Positions 6,810-13,648 of a DNA stretch of 21,276 bases are shown here, piece after piece. The stretch is from RUG11237 sp045119215 (lineage in GTDB: Bacteria > Bacillota > Clostridia > Lachnospirales > Lachnospiraceae), in NCBI GenBank assembly GCA_045119215.1, contig JBGVDD010000272.1, positions 1 to 21,276 on the forward strand. Reading direction: 5' to 3'. Position 1 is the stretch's first letter; every line of letters starts with the position of its first letter. Both the position numbers and the translations under genes were made by a program. The notes beneath the pieces were generated by a model, which was not told the origin of the DNA, searched no databases, and saw only the letters and a program-made list of their open reading frames with translations.

Positions 6810-6863
6810 CGTGAAGGTGGACGTACTGTAGGTTCAGGCCGTGTTGCTACTATCATCGAGTAA
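6810..6863 (+). pseudogene. tuf: 3' end of the EF-Tu gene left as an attachment-site scar
   Basis: These bases encode the last 17 residues of EF-Tu, REGGRTVGSGRVATIIE, followed by TAA. Similarity stops abruptly before the first Arg codon; intact EF-Tu would continue upstream with a stretch such as RFAI, which is missing. There is no start codon or RBS, and the rest of tuf is not in the window. A full-strength terminator follows. An integrase gene and toxin-antitoxin pair lie just to the left. This pattern is expected when an integrative element uses the 3' end of a conserved gene as its target and leaves the displaced end at its border. The EF-Tu match is from memory of the conserved C-terminus and is strong. 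Confidence 0.85.
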
Positions 6864-6894
6864 TTTGAAATAAGAATTTATTCAAAATTTATAT

Positions 6895-6930
6895 TCAGCC
6901 CTCTGGATTTCCAGAGGGCTGATATTTTCT
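6895..6930 (+). terminator. Rho-independent terminator of the former tuf gene
   Basis: An 11-bp perfect stem CAGCCCTCTGG/CCAGAGGGCTG with the 4-base loop ATTT is followed by ATATTTTCT. It starts 32 bases after the EF-Tu stop codon, a natural place for the tuf operon terminator. Confidence 0.9.
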
Positions 6931-7017
6931 AAAACAATTCAAGTCAGAATTGAAATTCCCAAACAAAACAAATATTGCCATTCGTTTTACAGCAGAATTG
7001 CGTGCGAAATGGTTTAA

Positions 7018-7180
7018 TTACCTACTAAGCAATTTAGTTGATTGGATAGTAGGTAGAAATAAGAAGATTTAAGTATAAATTATCTATTGTAATTTAAGAA
7101 ATATTGCATGATAGGTAAAAAGGTTCGCAAAAACTGAAATATTACCTATAAAAAGAGCTGTAAAGTAGATTGGTAGGTAA
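7018..7180 (+). repeat. Triple-palindrome repeat, copy A
   Basis: TTACCTA-type arms at 7018, 7080 (TTATCTA) and 7142 alternate with TAGGTA arms at 7050, 7112 and 7174. The result is three inverted repeats, each 38 bases wide, on an exact 62-base period with AT-rich spacers of about 24 bases. The first arm pair extends to 9 bp (TACCTACTA/TAGTAGGTA). Bases 7016-7150 align without gaps to 8067-8201 at about 83% identity, about 90% over the second half. With copy B it brackets the nuclease-like gene in direct orientation. Together with the scar and terminator it accounts for most of the 6687-7256 gene-free stretch. I do not recognise this repeat family. Confidence 0.85.
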
Positions 7181-7256
7181 AACAAAAAGAAAGTAACTTG
7201 CACCAGAGAAACTTAAAGCCAGATGTGTAAAAACATAATGAAGTAAGGAGGATTTT

Positions 7257-8033
7257 GTGCTTAAAAAAATAGAAGAAGAAATTGCGTTATTAGAAAAGAT
7301 AAAAGTCCAAAGTAATGCAATGATAAAGTGTGCTCCAGATGGAAAACTCAGATGTGCGATTAATAAAGGCTACTATCAATATTACTGCGGAAATACCTAT
7401 CTTGGAGATGACAAGAAAGAGTATATAAAGCAGGTTGCACAGAAAGAATATTGTACAAAGCTGAATAAAAATTTGGAAAAACGCTTGCAGAAGTTAAAAG
7501 AATTAAAAGCAGTTTATAAAGATAATGCGTTAGAAGCAGTATATCGAGATCTCCATCCAGGAAGAAAATGTCTTGTGGAGCCATTGGTAAGGTCAGTGGA
7601 AGAAATTATAGACGAATTTGAAAATATTCAATATAAAGGAAAAGAATTTTCCGAAGATGACGAAACAGCTTATTTGACTATGAAAGGGGAACGTGTACGA
7701 TCAAAGTCTGAAAAAATAATTGCAGATGAGCTTTTTAGGTATCGTGTTCCGTATAAATATGAAATGCCTGTAGAACTTAAGGAAGGAAATAAAAAAGTGA
7801 TATTTTATTCGGATTTTACTGCATTGAACAGGCGAACGGGAAAGAAGTGGATTATAGAACATTTCGGATTGCTAGATCGAATGTCTTATTTTGAATCAAC
7901 AATGCAAAAATTAGATATATATGAAAGGAATGAAATTTTATTAGGGGAAAGCTTGATTCTTTTGCATGAAACATCAAATTATCCGCTTAATACAAGAGTG
8001 CTTAGAAGCTATATAGAAACATATCTGATATAA
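7257..8033 (+). CDS. PD-(D/E)XK nuclease-like protein of unknown role
   Basis: The 258-residue protein has an N-terminal region (about 1-110) rich in Lys and Glu, with cysteines at 25, 33, 44, 66 and 105 and a coiled-coil-like stretch at 68-88. Its C-terminal domain looks like a PD-(D/E)XK nuclease. Glu152 is in RSKSEKIIADEL, Asp186 in FYSDFTALN and Glu201 in WIIEHFGLLD; YKYEMPVEL lies between the first two. The last motif is ExF rather than the usual ExK, so catalysis is not assured. It resembles uncharacterised Firmicute proteins with the same SE..DF..EHFG order, but I cannot name a function. The GTG start has AAGGAGG 5 bases upstream. The gene stands alone, framed by two direct repeats next to the tuf scar, which suggests a transferable cassette. 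It might be a defence, repair or element-maintenance nuclease; that is speculation. Confidence 0.75.
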   Translation: MLKKIEEEIALLEKIKVQSNAMIKCAPDGKLRCAINKGYYQYYCGNTYLGDDKKEYIKQVAQKEYCTKLNKNLEKRLQKLKELKAVYKDNALEAVYRDLHPGRKCLVEPLVRSVEEIIDEFENIQYKGKEFSEDDETAYLTMKGERVRSKSEKIIADELFRYRVPYKYEMPVELKEGNKKVIFYSDFTALNRRTGKKWIIEHFGLLDRMSYFESTMQKLDIYERNEILLGESLILLHETSNYPLNTRVLRSYIETYLI

Positions 8034-8068
8034 TATCAGAAGCATTAAAGAAAAATTGTAAATAAGAA

Positions 8069-8229
8069 TTACATACTAAGCAATTTGGCTAGCTGAATAG
8101 TAGGTAATAATAAGAAAATCCATCAAGAAATTACCTATTGTAGTTTAATAAATATTGCGTGATAGGTAAAAAGGTTCGTAAAAGCTGAAATATTACCTAT
8201 TAAAAATATATTTTGAAAAATAATAGGTA
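8069..8229 (+). repeat. Triple-palindrome repeat, copy B
   Basis: This is the second copy of the array at 7018-7180, in the same orientation. Forward arms lie at 8069 (TTACATA), 8131 and 8193 (TTACCTA). Reverse arms lie at 8101, 8163 (TAGGTAA) and 8224 (TAGGTA). The 62-base period is kept for the forward arms; the last reverse arm is one base closer than in copy A. The middle palindrome, TTACCTAT/ATAGGTAA, is perfect here but has one mismatch in copy A. It begins 35 bases after the nuclease-like gene's stop and fills most of the 308-base gap before the next gene. Confidence 0.85.
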
Positions 8230-8271
8230 GAATTGAACAAAAAGCGAGCAAGAGTCAATAAGAACGAGTAT

Positions 8272-8300
8272 TTGCAACTCAATATTTTTCATGTTACTAT
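8272..8300 (+). promoter_or_regulatory. Promoter of the ATC-hydrolase-like/S1 gene pair
   Basis: TTGCAA (8272-8277) and TACTAT (8295-8300) are separated by 17 bases. A TG one base before the -10 makes it an extended -10 promoter. It lies 41 bases before the start codon at 8342. Confidence 0.65.
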
Positions 8301-8341
8301 ATTTTATAAGTGGAAAGACTTGCCAGAGAGGAGTACATAGA

Positions 8342-8836
8342 ATGAGTATCAAAAATGAAGCAAAAATCAAGAATCCGTTGATTGTAGCAATCCGTGAACA
8401 GTTAGAACATCGAGCTCTTTGGATGTACCTGCTTTGTGATGAAGCAAAGAAAAAAGGCTTAGCACCGGAAGAATATGCACCGGCAGCAATCAAACGCTGT
8501 GGTCTTTATCAGGGAGCGAATCTGCGTGCGAAAGCAGGTGGAAGTCCAAGTTTAAAAGGCTTGAAGAAGACATTATTTACAAAGCCTGCACAATGGGTAT
8601 TTGAGATGGATGTCAAACGCTGTACAGATGACAATTTAGACATTGATTTTCATTACTGTCCATTAGTGAAAGCATGGCAGAAACAGGGATGCAGTGATGA
8701 AGAAATTCAGCTTTTATGTGATCATGCAATGTGCGGCGACAGAGGAATCGCGGAAAGCTTTGGATGTGAACTTGATTTACCAAAGACCATTGCAAGAGGC
8801 GATGATATTTGTGAAATCCGTTTTATAAGAAGATAA
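8342..8836 (+). CDS. L-2-amino-thiazoline-4-carboxylate hydrolase-like protein
   Basis: The 164-residue soluble protein resembles the ATC hydrolase family, named for an enzyme that opens the thiazoline ring of a cysteine precursor in Pseudomonas. Many Firmicute members are uncharacterised. Visible signatures are DFHYCPLVKAW (Cys106), the helix with DEEIQLLCDHAMCGD (Cys126, Asp133) and the ending LPKTIARGDDICEIRF (Cys157). The frame is open further upstream to 8291, but GAGAGGAG (8326-8333) lies 8 bases before the ATG at 8342, so I start there. An extended -10 promoter lies upstream. The S1-domain gene follows after 18 bases and is probably co-transcribed. The actual substrate is unknown. Confidence 0.7.
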   Translation: MSIKNEAKIKNPLIVAIREQLEHRALWMYLLCDEAKKKGLAPEEYAPAAIKRCGLYQGANLRAKAGGSPSLKGLKKTLFTKPAQWVFEMDVKRCTDDNLDIDFHYCPLVKAWQKQGCSDEEIQLLCDHAMCGDRGIAESFGCELDLPKTIARGDDICEIRFIRR

Positions 8837-8854
8837 TAACAGGGAGATATATAA

Positions 8855-9766
8855 ATGGAAGAAAATAAAACAATGGCGGATTACGCCGCAGAACTGGAAG
8901 CATCCTTTAGAAAAATCAATGTAGGTGACATTCTGGAAGGTACAGTCATTGGAATCAGTGAAACAGAAATTACTTTAGATTTGGGATATTACACAGATGG
9001 TATCGTGCGTTTGGAAGATATCAGCGACAATCCTGCGTTTTCAATCAAAGCAGATATCGAACCGGGACAGACAGTTTCTGCGACAGTGATCAAGCGAGAT
9101 GATGGAGCAGGTCACATTTTATTATCTATGAAAGAAGCGGCAGCAGTTCTTGCATGGGATAAATTGAAAGAACTTCTGGAGAGCCAGGAAAATATTACGG
9201 TAAAAGTGACAGAAATCACAAAAGGCGGTGCGGTAGGCTATCTGGAAGGAATTCGCGGATTTATCCCAGCTTCCAAGCTTTCCTTAGAGTATGTAGATGA
9301 AGCAGATCTGGAAAACTATTTGTATAAATCTTTGGAAGTCAGAGTAATTAATGTAGAGGAAGAAAATAAGCGTCTTGTAATGTCTGCAAGAGAGATTTTG
9401 AAAGAAGCAGCAGATGCGGAACGTGCGAAAAAGATTTCAAATGTAGAAGTAGGTCTGGTAACAGAAGGCGTGGTAGAAACTCTGAAACCATACGGAGCAT
9501 TTGTAAATTTGGGAAATGGCTTATCAGGTCTTTTACACATTTCTCAGATTTGCCAGAATCGTATTAAACATCCGGGTGTTGTGCTGAAGGAAGGTCAGAC
9601 AGTCAAAGTAAAGATTACTGAAATTAAAGACGGAAAACTTAGTCTTAGTATGAAAGCGCTGGAGGATGTGGCAGCAAAGGAAATCGAAGAAGAAGTTTTT
9701 GAAATTCCGGAAGCAGAAGAAGTGACTACTTCTCTTGGCTCTTTGTTATTAAAATTTAAATTATAA
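8855..9766 (+). CDS. S1 RNA-binding domain protein (ribosomal protein S1-like)
   Basis: The 303-residue protein is built of three S1 (OB-fold) RNA-binding domains: about residues 24-93 (GDILEGTVIG...HILLSMKEA), 112-180 (KGGAVGYLEGIRGFIPAS) and 198-268 (GVVETLKPYGAFVNLG...LLHIS). An acidic tail follows. The third domain has the cleanest consensus. Three domains is shorter than the six of E. coli S1 but common in Firmicute S1-like proteins, which bind mRNA or the ribosome. AGGGAGAT lies before the start. It follows the ATC-hydrolase-like gene at 18 bases, so the two are likely one transcript. The reason for that pairing is not evident. Confidence 0.9.
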   Translation: MEENKTMADYAAELEASFRKINVGDILEGTVIGISETEITLDLGYYTDGIVRLEDISDNPAFSIKADIEPGQTVSATVIKRDDGAGHILLSMKEAAAVLAWDKLKELLESQENITVKVTEITKGGAVGYLEGIRGFIPASKLSLEYVDEADLENYLYKSLEVRVINVEEENKRLVMSAREILKEAADAERAKKISNVEVGLVTEGVVETLKPYGAFVNLGNGLSGLLHISQICQNRIKHPGVVLKEGQTVKVKITEIKDGKLSLSMKALEDVAAKEIEEEVFEIPEAEEVTTSLGSLLLKFKL

Positions 9767-9820
9767 TATTCGAAGATAAAAGGTTCTGGAAGGCTTATGC
9801 CAGAGCTTCGAGGGAATTAT

Positions 9821-11200
9821 ATGGTAAATATCAAGAAACTATTTGAGCCTACAGATATGACGGTGGGAAAGCCATGGAAAAGTATCGCCATGTTTTCCAT
9901 TCCAATGCTGGTTGGAAACATTGCGCAGCAGTTGTACAGTACAGTTGACAGTATCGTAGTAGGTCATTATGTAGGAGATAATGCTCTGGCAGCGGTAGGA
10001 AGTGCAACACCGCTGTTTAATATGCTCCTTGTACTGTTTGTAGGAATCTCCGCTGGTGTAGGGATCATGGTATCCCAATATTTTGGGGCAAAGAACAGAG
10101 CCGAGTTGTCCAGTACCATTGGAACTTGTATTACACTGACGGCCATCGTATCCGTACTTCTGATGATTGCAGCTCCGCCGTTTATCCGGTCTATGCTGAT
10201 TGCATTAAATACGCCGGAATCTATTTTAGAAGATTGTACAGCCTATCTTGTAATCCTGATGTATGGAATCGCAGGTATGGCGTACTACAATATTTTGAGC
10301 GGTATCCTGCGAGGAATGGGAGATTCTTTTTCTGCATTGATCTATCTGCTCATTGCCACTGTATTAAATATTGTATTGGATGTGTACTTTGTTGCGAGTC
10401 TGAACATGGGTGTTGCCGGGGTATCTCTTGCGACAGCCATTGCCCAGGGAATCTCCGCTTTTCTGTGCCTGTTAAAGCTTATGAAAATGAGAGAATATTT
10501 TGATCTGGGTCTGAAACAACTGAAAATGACAAAACGTCACACAGGACAGATCATCCGTCTTGGAATTCCATCAGGTGTGACCCAGGCAATCATGTCCTCA
10601 GCGATGATCGTGGTGCAGTCTTTGACAAACAGCTTTGGAGAAATGTTTATTGCGGCCAATGTAATCGTCATGCGCGTGGATGGTTTTGCTATGATGCCGA
10701 ACCTCTCCTTTGGAACAGCAATGACTACTTATACAGGACAGAACGTTGGTGCAAAAAAATATGACCGTGTAACCCAGGGTGCAAAGCAGGGGACACTGCT
10801 TGCGGTTGCCTGTTCCACTCTGATCACGATCATTATTTTGCTTTTTGGAAAATATCTGATGATGATTTTTACAGAAACAGCAGAATTGGTAGATTTAAGT
10901 GTCTATGTGATGAGAATCCTGGCAGTGGGGTATATTGCAGTGGCAGTGACCCAGAGTTTATCAGGGGTAATGCGTGGAGCAGGCGATACGGTAACACCGA
11001 TGCTGATTTCTTTAGTGACAACTATCATTATCCGAATTCCGATTGCTTATGGATTATCTTATCTTACAAGAACACCGGAGCTTCCGTATGGTCGGTTTGA
11101 ATGTATTTCCATTTCCCTCCTGACCTGTTGGGTAATGGGCGCAATTTTAACCCTTATTTTCTATAAAATCGGACATTGGAAAAAGAAAGCAATTTCATGA
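9821..11200 (+). CDS. MATE family multidrug/Na+ antiporter
   Basis: This 459-residue membrane protein with about twelve hydrophobic helices in two similar halves exports drugs or metabolites in exchange for Na+ or H+. The family pattern is clear: SIPMLVGNIAQQLYSTVDSIVVG near the start (about 25-48), GVGIMVSQYFGAKN, then the second-half equivalents FGTAMTTYTGQNVGAK and GVMRGAGDTVTPM. An ATG at 9797 is also in frame, but GAGGG (9810-9814) is placed 6 bases before the ATG at 9821, so I chose the latter. A possible RNA hairpin, CGAAG...CTTCG with an inner TCTGG/CCAGA (9771-9810), ends right at this ribosome binding site and could modulate translation. A terminator follows the gene. The substrate is unknown. 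Confidence 0.93.
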   Translation: MVNIKKLFEPTDMTVGKPWKSIAMFSIPMLVGNIAQQLYSTVDSIVVGHYVGDNALAAVGSATPLFNMLLVLFVGISAGVGIMVSQYFGAKNRAELSSTIGTCITLTAIVSVLLMIAAPPFIRSMLIALNTPESILEDCTAYLVILMYGIAGMAYYNILSGILRGMGDSFSALIYLLIATVLNIVLDVYFVASLNMGVAGVSLATAIAQGISAFLCLLKLMKMREYFDLGLKQLKMTKRHTGQIIRLGIPSGVTQAIMSSAMIVVQSLTNSFGEMFIAANVIVMRVDGFAMMPNLSFGTAMTTYTGQNVGAKKYDRVTQGAKQGTLLAVACSTLITIIILLFGKYLMMIFTETAELVDLSVYVMRILAVGYIAVAVTQSLSGVMRGAGDTVTPMLISLVTTIIIRIPIAYGLSYLTRTPELPYGRFECISISLLTCWVMGAILTLIFYKIGHWKKKAIS

Positions 11201-11205
11201 TCATG

Positions 11206-11236
11206 ACACCTGGCAATTTTGTCAGGTGTTTTGTTT
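11206..11236 (+). terminator. Rho-independent terminator after the first MATE gene
   Basis: The 10-bp stem ACACCTGGCA/TGTCAGGTGT (one G-T pair) with loop ATTT is followed by TTTGTTTT. It starts a few bases after the stop codon. Confidence 0.85.
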
Positions 11237-11271
11237 TATAAAAATATAAGAAATATTTTAGAGTTTCTAAA

Positions 11272-11299
11272 TTGAAAATTCTCCCATTTGTCATATAAT
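11272..11299 (+). promoter_or_regulatory. Promoter of the CmpB-type membrane protein gene
   Basis: TTGAAA (11272-11277) and a consensus TATAAT (11294-11299) are separated by 16 bases, 39 bases before the chosen ATG. The preceding terminator makes an independent transcript likely. Confidence 0.75.
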
Positions 11300-11338
11300 G
11301 TCGGAATTGGATAAAACAGACAGATGGGAGGAAAACAG

Positions 11339-12634
11339 ATGAATTTAAATATAATAGAGCTGTTGTGGTTGTTTCTGACTTATAGCTTATTAGGTTGGTT
11401 TCTGGAAACAATCGCAGCAGCAGTTAAGCATAAGCATTTTGCAAACAAAGGTCTGATTAATGGTCCGCTGTGTATCATATATGGTGTGACAACTGTGACC
11501 GTGACTATATTTTTCCATGAGCTGACAGGAATCTGGCTCTTTGTTGCAGCTAGTCTGATGGCGGCACTGATCGAATGGACCGCAGGTCACATGATTGAGA
11601 AATTCTTCCATGAAAAATGGTGGGATTATTCGAAACATAAATGGAACCTGGATGGGTATATTTCTCTGCCAATGTCCATCCTCTGGGGATTTCTCTGTTC
11701 TTTTGCGGTAGCATGGGCAAATGGGCTTCTCTTAAAGCTGTATCATATGATTCCTGCACTGGCAGGGAAAATCATTGTATGGGTGATCCTTGGCCTTCTT
11801 ACATTGGATGTGCTGGCTACCGTGATCATCCTGCAGGGCAGAAGCAAAAATCTGGAACGCTGGGAAAACATTGATGCATGGATGGACAGCTTAAGCTCTG
11901 CTCTGAGCAGAGGCATCTACAGAAATGTAAATAAGCGAATTGTCAAAGCATACCCGGAAGCAGTTCATAAGAGTGCAGAGGAAAAGAATCCTCAGGTATT
12001 TGCCTATGGCTGCGGATTTCACAAAATCTGGTGGCTGTTTATTATCGGTGCGTTTTTAGGAGACATCGTGGAGACAATCTACTGTCGTATTGCAGGCGGC
12101 GTATGGATGAGCCGAAGCAGTGTGGTCTGGGGTTCGTTCAGCATTGTTTGGGGACTTGCCATTGCGGCAGCTACATTACTTCTTTATAAATACAAGGACC
12201 GCTCAGATGCCTTTATTTTTGTGGCTGGAACCTTTTTGGGAGGCGCCTACGAATATATTTGCAGCGTCTTTACAGAAATTGTATTTGGACAGGTATTTTG
12301 GGACTACAGCAGTATGCCATTTAATCTTGGTGGAAGAATCAATCTTCTTTACTGCTTCTTCTGGGGATTTGCAGCGGTTGTCTGGATTAAGTTCTGCTAT
12401 CCGAAAATCTCTGCCTGGATTGAAAAAATACCAGTAAAGCCGGGCAAAATCATTACATGGATCACATTGGTATTCATGATCTGCAATATTGCGGTATCCT
12501 GTATGGCACTGGTAAGAGTAAATGAGCGAAGCAATGGAGTCCCTGCGAATAGCAGCTGGCAGCAGATTATGGATGAACGCTTTGATGATGAGAGAATGCA
12601 CCGCATTTATCCTAACGCAGTACAGGTGGATTGA
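11339..12634 (+). CDS. Duplicated CmpB-type (putative ABC-transporter type IV) membrane protein
   Basis: The 431-residue membrane protein contains the same domain twice. Each half has a first helix ending in G-x-x-x-E-T (LLGWFLETI near residue 20; FLGDIVETIY in the second half), then a long hydrophobic region. Each ends in a W-DYS motif followed by NLxGxIxL and a tryptophan-rich helix (WWDYSKHKWNLDGYISLPMS; FWDYSSMPFNLGGRINLLY). This is the CmpB / putative ABC transporter type IV family, whose biochemical role is unknown. Single-domain members are about half this length. The start at 11339 has GGGAGG 7 bases before it; an ATG 15 bases upstream overlaps that site. The gene has its own promoter and terminator and no ATPase partner nearby. 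Confidence 0.85.
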   Translation: MNLNIIELLWLFLTYSLLGWFLETIAAAVKHKHFANKGLINGPLCIIYGVTTVTVTIFFHELTGIWLFVAASLMAALIEWTAGHMIEKFFHEKWWDYSKHKWNLDGYISLPMSILWGFLCSFAVAWANGLLLKLYHMIPALAGKIIVWVILGLLTLDVLATVIILQGRSKNLERWENIDAWMDSLSSALSRGIYRNVNKRIVKAYPEAVHKSAEEKNPQVFAYGCGFHKIWWLFIIGAFLGDIVETIYCRIAGGVWMSRSSVVWGSFSIVWGLAIAAATLLLYKYKDRSDAFIFVAGTFLGGAYEYICSVFTEIVFGQVFWDYSSMPFNLGGRINLLYCFFWGFAAVVWIKFCYPKISAWIEKIPVKPGKIITWITLVFMICNIAVSCMALVRVNERSNGVPANSSWQQIMDERFDDERMHRIYPNAVQVD

Positions 12635-12697
12635 TCTCTAAAAAACAACATTGAACAGGTAAAAATGTGAAAAAAATTTAAGAATTGTGCTTTTGGA

Positions 12698-12726
12698 AAA
12701 ACGTCTCTGAAAAGAGGCGTTTTTTT
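12698..12726 (+). terminator. Rho-independent terminator after the CmpB-type gene
   Basis: The stem AAACGTCTCT/AGAGGCGTTT (one T-G pair) with a GAAA tetraloop is followed by a run of T. It separates the CmpB-type gene from the aldolase gene. Confidence 0.9.
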
Positions 12727-12737
12727 GACGAAAAGTC

Positions 12738-12766
12738 TTGTTGAGAAATTTGAAACCTAGTATGAT
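12738..12766 (+). promoter_or_regulatory. Promoter of the fructose-6-phosphate aldolase gene
   Basis: TTGTTG (12738-12743) and TATGAT (12761-12766) are spaced by 17 bases, 29 bases before the ATG. The alternative -35, TTGAGA, leaves only 14 bases and is less likely. Confidence 0.6.
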
Positions 12767-12795
12767 AAAGCTAATAAAACATAAGGAGGATGAAC

Positions 12796-13461
12796 ATGGA
12801 ATTCATTTTAGATACAGCGGACGTACAGGAAATTAAGAACTTAAATGAGCTTCTTACAGTTGCGGGAGTTACTACAAATCCGACGATTATCACGAAGAGC
12901 GGAAAAGATTTTCAAACAACAGTGAAGGAAATCATTGAAGTGCTGGATGAAGAACAGACATTTTTTATTCAGGCAATCTCTGCTACCTGCGAGGAAATCG
13001 TGGAGGAAGCAAAATATATCGATTCTTTAAGAGAAAAAAATATTTATGTGAAAATTCCAGTAACACATGAAGGTCTAAAGGCAATTAAGGAATGTAAGAA
13101 ACTGGGAATCGGCGTGCTTGCAACTGCAATTTATACTGCAGACCAGGCATTTATGGCAGCGATGAATGGCGCAGATTACCTTGCACCGTATGTAAATCGA
13201 ATGGAAAACTATGGGGATGGTATCAAAGAGGTAAAAGATTTAATCGAAATGCTGCGTGTAAATGGATTAAATTCCAAAGTAGTAGCAGCATCTTTCAAAA
13301 ACAAAAAGCAGGTTCATGAACTGATCGTAGCAGGAATTCAGGCAGTAACAGTACCGGTAGATGTTGCCTATGCGATGATCAACCATCCTGGAACAGAAAT
13401 TGCAGTGGGAGAATTCACAGAAAACTGGAACAAGGCTTTCGGAAGAAGGACATTGGTATAG
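12796..13461 (+). CDS. fsa: Fructose-6-phosphate aldolase (transaldolase family)
   Basis: This class I aldolase of 221 residues should split fructose 6-phosphate into dihydroxyacetone and glyceraldehyde 3-phosphate, or act as a small transaldolase. The Schiff-base lysine is Lys86 in YVKIPVTHEGL, and the catalytic tyrosine is Tyr132 in APYVNRME. These align one position after Lys85 and Tyr131 of E. coli FSA. GVTTNPTII near the start, VAASFK near 168, VPVDVAYAM and the closing NWNKAFGR also match FSA. I use the ATG at 12796, because AAGGAGG is 6 bases before it but directly abuts the ATG at 12790. It is monocistronic, with promoter and upstream terminator visible. FSA versus small transaldolase cannot be fully separated by eye. 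Confidence 0.88.
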   Translation: MEFILDTADVQEIKNLNELLTVAGVTTNPTIITKSGKDFQTTVKEIIEVLDEEQTFFIQAISATCEEIVEEAKYIDSLREKNIYVKIPVTHEGLKAIKECKKLGIGVLATAIYTADQAFMAAMNGADYLAPYVNRMENYGDGIKEVKDLIEMLRVNGLNSKVVAASFKNKKQVHELIVAGIQAVTVPVDVAYAMINHPGTEIAVGEFTENWNKAFGRRTLV

Positions 13462-13470
13462 GATTAAGAG

Positions 13471-13499
13471 TTGACAAATCACTGGAAGAATGCTAAATT
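13471..13499 (+). promoter_or_regulatory. Promoter of the riboswitch-mntP transcript
   Basis: A perfect TTGACA (13471-13476) is 17 bases from TAAATT (13494-13499), and TG precedes the -10 by one base. The riboswitch aptamer begins about 18 bases later. Confidence 0.85.
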
Positions 13500-13516
13500 A
13501 TCATAGTATGAAAAAT

Positions 13517-13604
13517 CCCATGAGGGAGTAGCGAGCGCGGAAGCGTAGCAAGTCAACATACTGACCGAAAGGTCTGGCTTGTTTTAAATTGCGAGACTCA
13601 TGTA
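13517..13604 (+). ncRNA. yybP-ykoY (manganese) riboswitch aptamer
   Basis: The conserved blocks of the yybP-ykoY Mn2+ riboswitch are present in order: GGGAGTAGCG (13524-13533), AGTCAACA (13551-13558), then CTGACCGAAAGGTC and GGCTTGTT, and GCGAGACTC (13591-13599). The outer stem P1 is CATGAG (13519-13524) with CTCATG (13597-13602). It sits between a strong promoter and a terminator directly upstream of mntP, the usual genetic context. Downstream, AGACTCATGTATA can pair instead with TATACATGGAGTCT (13615-13628). This would open P1 and gives a plausible switching helix. Confidence 0.92.
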
Positions 13605-13648
13605 TAACTGGTAAGCTATACATGGAGTCTATATATTTTTAGAGTTTT

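Noticed and set aside
5049..6863. Prophage remnant
   Set aside because: Only the integrase could be phage-derived. There are no repressor, terminase, portal, tail or lysis genes, and the toxin-antitoxin pair fits an ICE or island equally well.
7112..7145. tRNA-like T-loop (AGGTTCG) in the repeat copies
   Set aside because: The flanking bases do not form a T stem or any cloverleaf, and no acceptor or anticodon arm is found on either side.
7018..7180. Serine recombinase res site with three subsites
   Set aside because: The three-palindrome layout is reminiscent, but the 62-base period and 38-base palindromes are too large and regular. There is no resolvase gene in the window.
7018..7203. CRISPR array
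   Set aside because: The conserved parts are only 7-9 base arms in alternating orientation, while the loops between them vary. There are no identical direct repeats with unique spacers, and no cas genes are present.
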